From assembly GCA_000018565.1 (NCBI GenBank), contig CP000875.1, forward strand, positions 5,161,199 through 5,225,198: 64,000 nucleotides of DNA, given 5' to 3'. This DNA comes from Herpetosiphon aurantiacus DSM 785. Lineage in GTDB: Bacteria > Chloroflexota > Chloroflexia > Chloroflexales > Herpetosiphonaceae. The position numbers and the translations under genes were made by a program. The stretch's first letter is position 1; the number at the start of each line of letters is the position of its first letter. Below, in pieces: positions 45,901-53,345 of this stretch. The notes beneath the pieces were generated by a model. It did no database searches. It was not told the origin of the DNA and was given only the letters and a program-made list of their open reading frames with translations.

Positions 45901-46811
45901 GCGCTGGTATCCATCACGCTGGTTTGGCAGGCATCCAACAAGACCAAACGCACGCCAGCGCCGTTCAACAATTCGGCAAAGCGGCGAGCCTCAACCGTAT
46001 CAACCTGATAATCGGCTTTTTCGAACGATAAAACCCCTTGTGGCACGTTGGCCGATTTATAGAGCGTGCTGGTTGGCTGGATTTTGGGAAAGCCGCCGTG
46101 GCCATCGAAATGCAATATATGTACAGGTTTTGTGGCATCTTGCAGGCGACGCGCCAATTGATCGTAGGTTGGCGGGCGCAAAAACTCCAGCTCGATCATG
46201 CCAGGCTTGAGTTTTTGATCGTTTTCTAATTGCTGTAACTGGCCAAAAATGGTTTGGGCTGAGCTGCGCGGATCGAGAAAATTTTGATCATCAGGCCGTG
46301 CCACAACCACCAGCACCCGCAACGGCATGGCAAATTGCTGGGCTACAATTTTTGAGCGAACGCTGGAAACGGTGCGATAGATCGCGACTGGATTGATCCG
46401 CCGTTGGTTCAAAAAGCCAAAATCATCGTGCAGCAACTCCCATGGCACGCTCAGCACGGCGGGAATCAGGCTTAAAATTTGCAAGGTTGGCACACCAGCA
46501 TCAACCTGCATCCATTCAGCATAGATTTTGGCAGCGTTGGCGCTTGATTCAAAAATTGCGGCAAAGAGTGCCTTGCCAACTGTCGCTAACTCGGCTTCAA
46601 CCCGCATGGCGCGTTCGCGAAACTCCAAAAACGGCCAATCTAAATAGCGCTCAAAATACCATTGAAAATCGGCGCGTTGCTCTTTGGTTGGCAGCGCAGG
46701 CAACAGGCCACTGGCAGTCAATTGATTGAGTCGCAACGTCCATTGGGCTAGATCGGGCGAATCAGCGGCGGCAGCGGTACATTCGAGGGTGAGGATGTTT
46801 GGTTGGCTCAT
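42915..46811 (-). CDS. CHAT protease - STAND NTPase - TPR protein
   Basis: A 1298-residue three-part protein. The N-terminal CHAT (caspase-like) domain has the predicted dyad His238 (HILHFDGHGG) and Cys295 (LVLLDACQTS). A STAND/NB-ARC NTPase follows: Walker A GFGGIGKT at 459-466, Walker B LLIIADNLES near 533, and sensor region TCRDYDLRD. The C-terminal part (about 850-1200) holds many tetratricopeptide repeats such as ALADCHTDQGQFAQAKSSYE. This is the architecture of NLR-like proteins whose repeats sense a trigger and release a protease. It is a candidate defence or cell-death effector (inference). CGAGGAG precedes the ATG; both flanks are mirror-image repeats. Confidence 0.93.
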   Translation of the reverse strand: MSQPNILTLECTAAAADSPDLAQWTLRLNQLTASGLLPALPTKEQRADFQWYFERYLDWPFLEFRERAMRVEAELATVGKALFAAIFESSANAAKIYAEWMQVDAGVPTLQILSLIPAVLSVPWELLHDDFGFLNQRRINPVAIYRTVSSVRSKIVAQQFAMPLRVLVVVARPDDQNFLDPRSSAQTIFGQLQQLENDQKLKPGMIELEFLRPPTYDQLARRLQDATKPVHILHFDGHGGFPKIQPTSTLYKSANVPQGVLSFEKADYQVDTVEARRFAELLNGAGVRLVLLDACQTSVMDTSASDDAEYQRQQALSSVATQLLTAGVPAVVAMSASVIVPTTALFFGELYGLIAEGQSVPVALERARQALQSQPVRLYLARNAEQEPDPISLADWWLPHFYQQAAINLTPTGKPARSKPTKLSGFIENPHQRPFVGRAKELLQLERALLKGKIALLHGFGGIGKTRLASEAAAWLTQTKLYQGALLLSFEHGGNQIALLSAIARHYELPETDSHDLQAALKRFKPHLHNKPLLIIADNLESILPNAGNVELNVLEAQERQALWDCVLGLRQAGAGIILTCRDYDLRDSRLQQGQYTSVIAMRGLDTPSAYSFATALLDDLAIDRRRAPKLQLSSLLARLDHHPLAMGLTLRALRDPALSIEQLLSDYSSALLQYTDETSPNQRHSSLEASLNYSLQRLSPEQREWLAKLAPFEGGASEDDLLVITEIPAEQWAQLRASLEHAALIVPVAIPGFEAPFLRFHPTLTPYLRQQHPASTELEQRFAVRYYGLSGYCYQQDRQNPQAVRALVRYELPNLQRAIQGLLRFKEIPAAVNMSDNLNKFYNNFGMQRERNLLNRQIAPYISSSEQLSEAEYLYESELGEVEYSQGHYELALKRFQQLLARIEQQLPDQLLNFQHCITLTHIGRCLQRMGQSTQSQRTYEQALAVIEQLLNHRLDDRDYLKQQALLITALADCHTDQGQFAQAKSSYEQALEIKKTIDDRRGQAVSLGQLGLLALRQRQYAEATQKYNAALAIYQQLNEPSIVASIYHQLGRVAEKQKNWTIAENYYRQSLTIKEGLHNNIGVAETCNQLALLAKSAGRSIEAEGWFKRALQNPDLPVLNRAKWLNNLADLLADQIQAGTWSQSRLAEAQNYAEQALNILKGVDPAQASLWLPLNILANLADPAGQAAEYCQQARIAYAAHAANRWHIDQQFGDLIAAIVTATQGNQEVRTAVEQTLPQLEANGWKISKAIQRIWAGERDWHGLCAELDNQDSLLILRVLEELEANSEGKSQKDKG

Positions 46812-46888
46812 GGGGCGGCTCCTCGGCTAGCAACACAGGCTTATCCTATCATGGCCTAACTGTGAATGGTAGCCTACGAGCAGCACAA

Positions 46889-47075
46889 GTTTTGATCCAC
46901 GAAGAGCACGAAGAGTTGTAACCACGAAGAACGCGAAGAGCGCTAAGGCTGGTTTCGTGGTTCGCAAGATACTCCCCGACCTCTCTCCTACTACGGCGGG
47001 GCGAGGGGCATTCCAATTTTCATGATGGGATGGTTCCCCCCCGCCTCGCGTGCGGGAGAGGGGGTGAGGGCATGC
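46889..47075. repeat. Right composite repeat (families A and B) flanking the CHAT gene
   Basis: From left to right: family A units (46894-46964), then a family B unit (46973-47075), the reverse order and orientation of the left copy. Its reverse complement matches the left copy in long blocks, including ATGAAAATTGGAA, TTGCGAACCACGAAACC and the GCCCTCACCCCCT end. The remaining gap 46812-47105 holds no gene. Confidence 0.85.
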
Positions 47076-47105
47076 CATTTACTGATCAGCCAATCGCCTA
47101 TAGCC

Positions 47106-49892
47106 TCACTCCACTTTAGCCAAACGTTGTAATTCGTAAAGTTTGGTTAGGGCTTCGATTGGGGTTAGTTGGGTTACATCCATTTCGCGCAATAGCTCAA
47201 CCGCTGGATTTGGCTCGTTGCTCGCAAATAGCGACATTTGGGGCACAGCCGAACTGCCTGCTGCGTTCATGCGACGCATGGCCTCGCGGCGCTGCTCCCG
47301 ATCACCCTTACCTTCAAGCTCGCTCAGCACTTCGGTAGCACGTTTAATCACGGCTGGGGGCAAGCCCGCCATTTGAGCCACATGAATTCCATATGAGCGA
47401 TCAGCCGCACCCTCGATCACTTTGCGCAAAAACACTACATGATCGCCTTCTTCGGCCACCGCCAACGTCCAATTATGCACCCGTGGCAAGATGTTAGCCA
47501 GCTCGGTCAGTTCGTGGTAGTGGGTTGCAAACAGGGTTTTGGCTCGTAAGCGCGGCTGATTATGAATATATTCGACCACAGCGCGGGCAATCGAAAGCCC
47601 GTCGTAGGTGCTGGTGCCACGGCCAATTTCATCGAGAATAATCAGCGATCGTGGTGACCCATTATGTAAAATATTGGCGGTCTCGATCATTTCAACCATA
47701 AAGGTCGATTGGCCGGTAGCAATATCGTCTTGTGCCCCAATCCGCGTGAAAATTCGGTCGAGTAGGCCAATTTCGGCATAATCAGCGGGCACAAACGAGC
47801 CGATTTGGGCCATTAAGCCAATCAAAGCCACTTGGCGCAAAAAGGTGCTTTTGCCCGACATGTTTGGTCCAGTCAGCACAATAATCTGATGGTCAGCATC
47901 AAAATGAGCATCATTCGGGGTAAATGGCTCGTTCAAATTGTGCTCAACCACAGGATGTCGCCCGCCTTGAATCACAAATACATCGTCGAGGCGCAAGGTT
48001 GGCCGCACAAAACGCTGACGCACCGCCACCTCGGCCAAGGTGCTATAGACATCAAACTCGGCGATTGCTCGCGCTAAATCGAGCAAACGATTGCCAGCGT
48101 TGGCCAAATGGCGCAAAATCAGGCGAAATGCTTGGCGCTCTTTTTCGTTCAAGGCTTCTGAGGCATTCAAAATCAGCGATTCATATTCTTTGAGTTCTGG
48201 CGTGATATAGCGCTCGGCATTGACCAAGGTTTGTTTGCGAATGTAATCATCGGGAATGCGGGTTTCGCCGCTGGCCTTGGTTACCTCGATGTAATAGCCA
48301 AAGACTTTGTTATAGCTGACTTTGAGCGTTTTGATGCCAGTGCGTTGCTGTTCCTTGGCTTCAAGTTCGTTGATCCAACGGGCGGCATCGCGAGTAGCCT
48401 CAACAATTGCATCAATTTCGGCAGCATGACCCTTGCGAATCACATTTTCGTCGCTGCGGGCGTTATCCCATGTGCCAAGCAAGGCGGGCGGATCATCGGC
48501 AATCGCCTGTTCGAGTAATTCGCAAATATCGGCACAAGCATCGATTTGATTGCTTGTTGGCTCGTCATCAAACAGATCATCATCACTTGGCGCAGCCTCG
48601 GTTGGGCTGGTTGAGCGCAAACCTGTACGCTCGATTTGGCTCAAAATATCGGGAGTTAGGCGCAGCGCTTCGCGCAATCGCACTAAATCACGCGGGGTGG
48701 CAATGCCTTGCACCACCCGATTGATTGTGCGTTCGATATCGCCAACCCCTTTGAATAAGGCCCGTAACTCGCCGCGGACCAAGGTTTCTTCAACAAAACA
48801 ACTGACGGCTTGTTGGCGCTCGGTCAGTGGGCCAAGCTCAATCAGCGGTTGTGAGATCCATTGGCGTAACAGGCGTGCACCCATCGGCGTGCGGGTTTGG
48901 TCGAGCACCGCAATCAACGAGCCTTTGCGTTGGCCACCAGCACCTTCGGTTAGCTCCAAATTACGCCGCGTTTGGGGGTCGAGAAACATAAAACGAGTTG
49001 TATCATAGACCCGCAAGCTGCGAACTTGGGCCACACTATCGCGCTGCGTTTCATGCAAATATTGAATTAATGCTCCTGCGGCGCGGGTTGCGAGGGCTTT
49101 ATTGCCCAAGCCAAAGCCATCAAGCGATTGGCTTTTAAATTGATTGAGCAAGGCATCGCGAGCGGTGCGGGCATCCCAATGCCAATTAGGCCATTGGGTG
49201 ACATTGCCTTGAACCCACGTGCTTTCGTTATTACCTTCAACTTTTTTGGCGGTGCGTTCGTGGGGTAGCAAGCGTTCGCGTTCAGCCTTGCGCATTGGTG
49301 CAAGATCTTGGGCTAACTGCTTTTTGGCAATTTCCATGCCGGCTGGACGCAACTCAGGAGCATCGGAAACCAAGAGTTCAGCCGCACCCAAACGCGCTAA
49401 TTCGCCTTCAAGTTGCTTCAAAGCCTCGTTGCCGCGCAATTCGGTGGCACAAAACTCGCCGGTGGTTAGGTCGGCATACGCCAAACCAACATTGCCACGA
49501 TCAACCAAAATTGCCGCAAGGTAGCTATTGCGTTCAGCTTGGAGCATGGTTGGCTCGGTCAGAGTGCCTGGCGTGACAATCCGCACAACCTCACGTTTTT
49601 GCAAGGTTTTGTGCACCATCTCATCCATTTGTTCGCAGATTGCCACGCGATAGCCCCGACTGACCAGTTGCTCAATATAATTATCGGCGGCGTGATAGGG
49701 CACACCCGCCATCGGCGTATTTTCATCGCTGCTGAGGCCACGCACCGTCAGGGTAATATCAAGCACCTCGGCAATCAACTTGGCATCATCGCCGAAAGTT
49801 TCGTAAAAATCGCCTAGCCGGAAAAACAGAATCACATCGGCATATTTTTGCTTAATCGACAGATATTGCTGCCACATCGTCATTTTTGACAT
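47106..49892 (-). CDS. mutS: DNA mismatch repair protein MutS
   Basis: A 928-residue MutS1-type protein that recognises mismatches and starts methyl-directed or nick-directed repair. The mismatch-contact motif is GDFYETF (Phe-x-Glu) near residue 30. The ATPase shows LTGPNMSGKSTFLRQ, LIILDEIGRGTSTYDG and FATHYHELTEL. All domains are present, with an acidic insertion near residues 440-460 (PSDDDLFDDEPT). The start ATG at 49892 comes 45 bases after an extended -10. mutL is not in the window. Confidence 0.98.
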   Translation of the reverse strand: MSKMTMWQQYLSIKQKYADVILFFRLGDFYETFGDDAKLIAEVLDITLTVRGLSSDENTPMAGVPYHAADNYIEQLVSRGYRVAICEQMDEMVHKTLQKREVVRIVTPGTLTEPTMLQAERNSYLAAILVDRGNVGLAYADLTTGEFCATELRGNEALKQLEGELARLGAAELLVSDAPELRPAGMEIAKKQLAQDLAPMRKAERERLLPHERTAKKVEGNNESTWVQGNVTQWPNWHWDARTARDALLNQFKSQSLDGFGLGNKALATRAAGALIQYLHETQRDSVAQVRSLRVYDTTRFMFLDPQTRRNLELTEGAGGQRKGSLIAVLDQTRTPMGARLLRQWISQPLIELGPLTERQQAVSCFVEETLVRGELRALFKGVGDIERTINRVVQGIATPRDLVRLREALRLTPDILSQIERTGLRSTSPTEAAPSDDDLFDDEPTSNQIDACADICELLEQAIADDPPALLGTWDNARSDENVIRKGHAAEIDAIVEATRDAARWINELEAKEQQRTGIKTLKVSYNKVFGYYIEVTKASGETRIPDDYIRKQTLVNAERYITPELKEYESLILNASEALNEKERQAFRLILRHLANAGNRLLDLARAIAEFDVYSTLAEVAVRQRFVRPTLRLDDVFVIQGGRHPVVEHNLNEPFTPNDAHFDADHQIIVLTGPNMSGKSTFLRQVALIGLMAQIGSFVPADYAEIGLLDRIFTRIGAQDDIATGQSTFMVEMIETANILHNGSPRSLIILDEIGRGTSTYDGLSIARAVVEYIHNQPRLRAKTLFATHYHELTELANILPRVHNWTLAVAEEGDHVVFLRKVIEGAADRSYGIHVAQMAGLPPAVIKRATEVLSELEGKGDREQRREAMRRMNAAGSSAVPQMSLFASNEPNPAVELLREMDVTQLTPIEALTKLYELQRLAKVE

Positions 49893-49935
49893 AGTAGACC
49901 CTCAAACATGCTGCAAAAACTCGGTTCAACCAGCA

Positions 49936-49944
49936 AAGTATAGC
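49936..49944 (-). promoter_or_regulatory. Extended -10 promoter of mutS
   Basis: On the minus strand this reads TGCTATACT, an extended -10, located 44 bases before the mutS ATG. A TTGACA nearby is only 3 bases away and cannot serve as its -35. The same TGCTATACT occurs in the tRNA-Trp promoter. Confidence 0.5.
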
Positions 49945-50013
49945 ATGTCAACCAGAATTTGAACATCTGTGCTATAGGCCATTTAGGTGATTTGGGGCTA
50001 GCTATCTGGCAAC

Positions 50014-50037
50014 AAAAAACGCTCCGTGATGGAGCGT
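50014..50037 (-). terminator. Rho-independent terminator of tRNA-Trp
   Basis: On the minus strand, ACGCTCC and GGAGCGT form a 7-bp stem with a 5-base loop, followed by six T residues (50019-50014). It begins 2 bases after the encoded CCA end of the tRNA, so the tRNA is a separate unit from mutS. Confidence 0.85.
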
Positions 50038-50038
50038 T

Positions 50039-50113
50039 TGGCAGGGGCGCAGGGATTCGAACCCTGAAATCCGGTTTTGGAGACCAGCGGTTTACCATTG
50101 AGCCTACACCCCT
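50039..50113 (-). tRNA. tRNA-Trp (anticodon CCA)
   Basis: A 72-base cloverleaf plus an encoded CCA end. The acceptor arms AGGGGTG and CGCCCCT pair with one G-T type pair. The anticodon loop CTCCAAA gives CCA, which reads UGG. The T arm is CAGGG-TTCGAAT-CCCTG. The D stem has one apparent C-A mismatch. It has its own promoter and terminator. Confidence 0.95.
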
Positions 50114-50142
50114 TCGCTGGTTGTCTTTATCAGACTTGGCGG

Positions 50143-50171
50143 AGTATAGCATAGTTTGCTGAATTGAGCAA
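50143..50171 (-). promoter_or_regulatory. Promoter of tRNA-Trp
   Basis: On the minus strand: TTGCTC (50171-50166), 17 bases, then TATACT (50148-50143) preceded by TGC as an extended -10. Transcription near 50136 gives a 5' leader of about 22 bases to be removed by RNase P. Confidence 0.75.
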
Positions 50172-50194
50172 GTTTTTGATCTAGGGCTTGCGAC

Positions 50195-51187
50195 CTATTT
50201 TTTCTTGCCACCCCGCAACAGAGCACTGGGGTTGCCAAACAAGCGTTGACCTAAACTTGTACCCAAATCAGTATCATTGAGCTGATCACCTTCGCCTGGG
50301 CGTTGATTTTGCGGCAAGGTCAGCCATTGGTCACGCATGGTTTTGGCATGTTCAAACATGCGTTGCAATTCGTCGATCTGATCATCTTCAAGCGCTGTCC
50401 GCATCTCGACCAAAACCCGAATTGACTCGTTGACCCAATGTTTGAGGGCTGTCCGATTGGTGCTACAAATATCGCGATGCATCACAGGATCGCCCGATGC
50501 CAAGCGCGTGATATCGCGAAAGCCGCTGGCTGCGACCATCTGCATCTCACGCCACGAGGGCGAACGGGTAACCACCTCGGTTTGGGCGGTGGCTAATAAA
50601 AATGGCAAATGGCTAATCCCAGCCACATAAATATCGTGTTCTTCAGGGTCGATATAGTAAGGCTTGGCTCCAATTGTTTCGACAAAGGCTGTCGCTAAAT
50701 CGGTGGCCTCGGCAGTGGCATTCAAGGCCGGACATAAACAATAGACTGCGCCTTTGAACAAATCTAATTCAGCTGCCTCAGCGCCATTTTTTTCGCGGCC
50801 AGCCATGGGGTGACCACCAACAAAACTCACCGTCGTTGGCAATAATTCTCTGGCCCACTGCAAAACGCTGGCTTTGGTACTACAAACATCAGTTACTAAA
50901 GCTTTATAGCGTAGATGTGGGGCAATTTCGCGCATCAAGGCTGGTAGGGTTTGCACCGGAGTTGCCAAGACCACAATATCGGCCTCTTTGACCGCTTCAG
51001 CAGCCGTTTTGGCCTCAGCATCGATCGCCAAACGACCACGAGCAATCCGCAATTGTTGACTACTGCCATCGTAGCCAATCACCTTACACCGCCCCAAGGG
51101 AGCGCTCTCAGGATCAGCCGTGCCCAACGCTAAGCCCAGCGACGCGCCAATCAGCCCAGTTCCAAGAATTGCAACGGTATATGCCAT
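50195..51187 (-). CDS. tyrA: Prephenate dehydrogenase
   Basis: A 330-residue NAD(P)-dependent enzyme of tyrosine synthesis that decarboxylates prephenate to 4-hydroxyphenylpyruvate. The Rossmann motif is VAILGTGLIGASLGLAL. Substrate-binding segments include TDVCSTKASV, FVGGHPMAGREKNGAEAA and ISHLPFLLATA. There is no ACT or chorismate mutase domain; the last 40 residues are a charged tail. It is the last gene of a minus-strand operon that includes aroC, 31 bases after the membrane-protein gene. Confidence 0.97.
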   Translation of the reverse strand: MAYTVAILGTGLIGASLGLALGTADPESAPLGRCKVIGYDGSSQQLRIARGRLAIDAEAKTAAEAVKEADIVVLATPVQTLPALMREIAPHLRYKALVTDVCSTKASVLQWARELLPTTVSFVGGHPMAGREKNGAEAAELDLFKGAVYCLCPALNATAEATDLATAFVETIGAKPYYIDPEEHDIYVAGISHLPFLLATAQTEVVTRSPSWREMQMVAASGFRDITRLASGDPVMHRDICSTNRTALKHWVNESIRVLVEMRTALEDDQIDELQRMFEHAKTMRDQWLTLPQNQRPGEGDQLNDTDLGTSLGQRLFGNPSALLRGGKKK

Positions 51188-51218
51188 AGAACAACTCCCA
51201 TCCGTCCATGCAAGCCGA

Positions 51219-52235
51219 CTATTTGGCCTGTAACGATAAAATCACCATTTCGCTCAATACCAAAATGGCGATTAACAATAACACTGTAACTGGCTCGAAA
51301 ATGTTCATTGCTGCCAAAAGCACACACAAACTGCAAAAAATTCCAGCCTCGGCTGCTTGGCGATGCGAACGCCGCACATCAAAGCGCTGCGCCCGATTAT
51401 GATAACGCCGAATGCCCCAGACATAGACGATTGGCAAAACCATGGCATTGCTAGCCAAAAATACCCCACTCAGAAAGATCAAGTAGATCGGCAAATCGGG
51501 CAATCCTGCGGCAATCGTGGTAGTTGGTGCGGGCACAAAAGCCAAGATCCAGAAAATGATGGCCCAACCAACCGTGCCACGCCACGTTAATGCTGGCAAA
51601 CGCAAGGCCCATTGCATTGGCAGCCACGTGGTTAAGCCCAACGCCACAGTTGCCAGGCCAAACAAACTACGCACTCCAAAGCCCGATTGCGGCGAAAGCC
51701 CGCCAAAAAAGACCCATAGCAACATCGCTGTCCAACCTAAGCCTGCCACGAAGGCCACCCACAATGGCGGGCGCTGAATTTCTGGTGCGGGCAGGCTATC
51801 GGGCTGCAAGGCTGCGACAACTGCGGCTGGCAATTCGCGCCGCACCGGTTGATCGGTTGGCAGTTTGGGCAAAGGTTGGTTAGGCAAGGTTGGCGGGCGC
51901 AACCGAGTACGAGTGCGATCACGGCCTCGGTTGCTGGTTGAATTAGCAATCTGTGGAGTTTCACTGCTTGGCCGCAAACGACTTAATGCGCGACTTGCCG
52001 CCACCCGATAACGCTCTTGCCGTAGCGGCATCGGCGGCTCTGGCTCGGCAACGATAGTTGGCGCAATTTCAACAGCTACCGTTTCCTCAGCAACGCTTTG
52101 GCTTTGCAATTCAGCTTTGCGCCGTGATAATGCCCGACTGATCGCCGCACGTAATTGAGGTGGGGCCGAGCTACTCCGACGTGGCTCGGCCTCTGCTAAT
52201 TCTGCTTGGTTTGAGGTTAACGGATCGTCTGTCAT
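51219..52235 (-). CDS. Membrane protein of unknown function
   Basis: A 338-residue protein. The first 150 residues are soluble, Arg/Pro/Ser-rich and carry an imperfect duplication (AAISRALSRRKAE near 28, AASRALSRLRPS near 80). The second half has about five or six membrane helices (WVAFVAGLGWTAMLLWVFFGG ... VTVLLLIAILVLSEMVILSL). No family is recognised. It lies 6 bases after aroC and 31 bases before tyrA in the same operon, so it may be expressed with aromatic amino acid synthesis. No functional link is seen in its sequence. Confidence 0.8.
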   Translation of the reverse strand: MTDDPLTSNQAELAEAEPRRSSSAPPQLRAAISRALSRRKAELQSQSVAEETVAVEIAPTIVAEPEPPMPLRQERYRVAASRALSRLRPSSETPQIANSTSNRGRDRTRTRLRPPTLPNQPLPKLPTDQPVRRELPAAVVAALQPDSLPAPEIQRPPLWVAFVAGLGWTAMLLWVFFGGLSPQSGFGVRSLFGLATVALGLTTWLPMQWALRLPALTWRGTVGWAIIFWILAFVPAPTTTIAAGLPDLPIYLIFLSGVFLASNAMVLPIVYVWGIRRYHNRAQRFDVRRSHRQAAEAGIFCSLCVLLAAMNIFEPVTVLLLIAILVLSEMVILSLQAK

Positions 52236-52241
52236 TCAGGC

Positions 52242-53312
52242 CTACAATCGGGCGGCACGTTGTTGCAAGACACAATCGACCAGCACCAAGGCCAACATCG
52301 CCTCGGCAACTGGCACTAAACGCGGCAAGACGGTTGGGTCGTGGCGGCCTTTGACCACAATTGTGGCAGGTTCGCCCGCTTGATCGACCGTGGTTTGTTC
52401 TTGGGCGATTGAAGCTGGTGGTTTGGCCGTCAGGCGCACCACAATCTCCTCGCTGCTGCTGATGCCACCCAAAATCCCGCCAGCATGGTTGCTGCTTGTG
52501 CCAATGCTACCATCTGCTCGCTGGATAAATGGATCGTTATTTTGCGAACCACGGGCATTGCCTGCCTCGATGCCTGAGCCAATTTCGACTGCTTTGACTG
52601 CGGGAATACTAAACATGGCATGACCAATCAAAGCATCAAGTTTATCAAACACTGGCTCGCCTAGCCCAGCCGGAACTCCACGTGCCCGCACCTCAACCAC
52701 GCCACCCAGCGAATCCAAATCGCGGCGGGCTTGATCGACATAGGCGATCATCTGCTCGGCCACAGCGGGGTCTGGGCAGCGCATAATGTTATTTTCAATT
52801 TCGTTTTCGTCGATGATTTGGGCTTTGAGATGGCCTAAACTCAGCGTATAGGCCACCAAGCTAATGCCCATTGTGGCCAAGATTTGGCGGGCGACTGCGC
52901 CAGCCGCAACCCGCGCGGCGGTTTCGCGTGCGCTCGAACGACCACCACCACGATAATCACGGAAGCCATATTTAGCATCGTAACTATGGTCAGCATGGCC
53001 AGGTCGATATAAATGTTTGATTGCATCGTAATCGCTGGATCGGGCGTTGGTATTGCGAATCAGCATTGCCAAGGCTGTACCAGTCGTGCGACCCTCAAAC
53101 ATGCCCGATAAAATCTCAACTTCATCAGGCTCCCGCCGAGCCGAAGTCATGCGGCTTTGTCCAACCCGACGGCGATCCAATTGGGCTTGGATGGCAGCCA
53201 AATCAAGCTCCAAACCTGCGGGGCAACCATCGATCACCACGCCCAAGCCAACTCCATGGGATTCGCCCCATGTTGAAATTCGGAACAACCGACCAAAACT
53301 ATTTCCAGGCAT
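52242..53312 (-). CDS. aroC: Chorismate synthase
   Basis: A 356-residue FMN-dependent lyase that converts 5-enolpyruvylshikimate-3-phosphate to chorismate, the branch point of aromatic synthesis. Signatures are [18 protein letters not shown], the central [31 protein letters not shown] and the late [12 protein letters not shown]. Length is normal. The gene lies in an operon with a glycosyltransferase and TPR gene upstream and tyrA downstream. Confidence 0.98.
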
Positions 53313-53345
53313 GCATGCCTCGCTTATTGAAAGCCATGGCTCAGA

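Noticed and set aside
50014-50113. tRNA-Trp as an integration site of a prophage or island
   Set aside because: No integrase gene or repeated tRNA 3' end is present nearby, and flanking genes are housekeeping.
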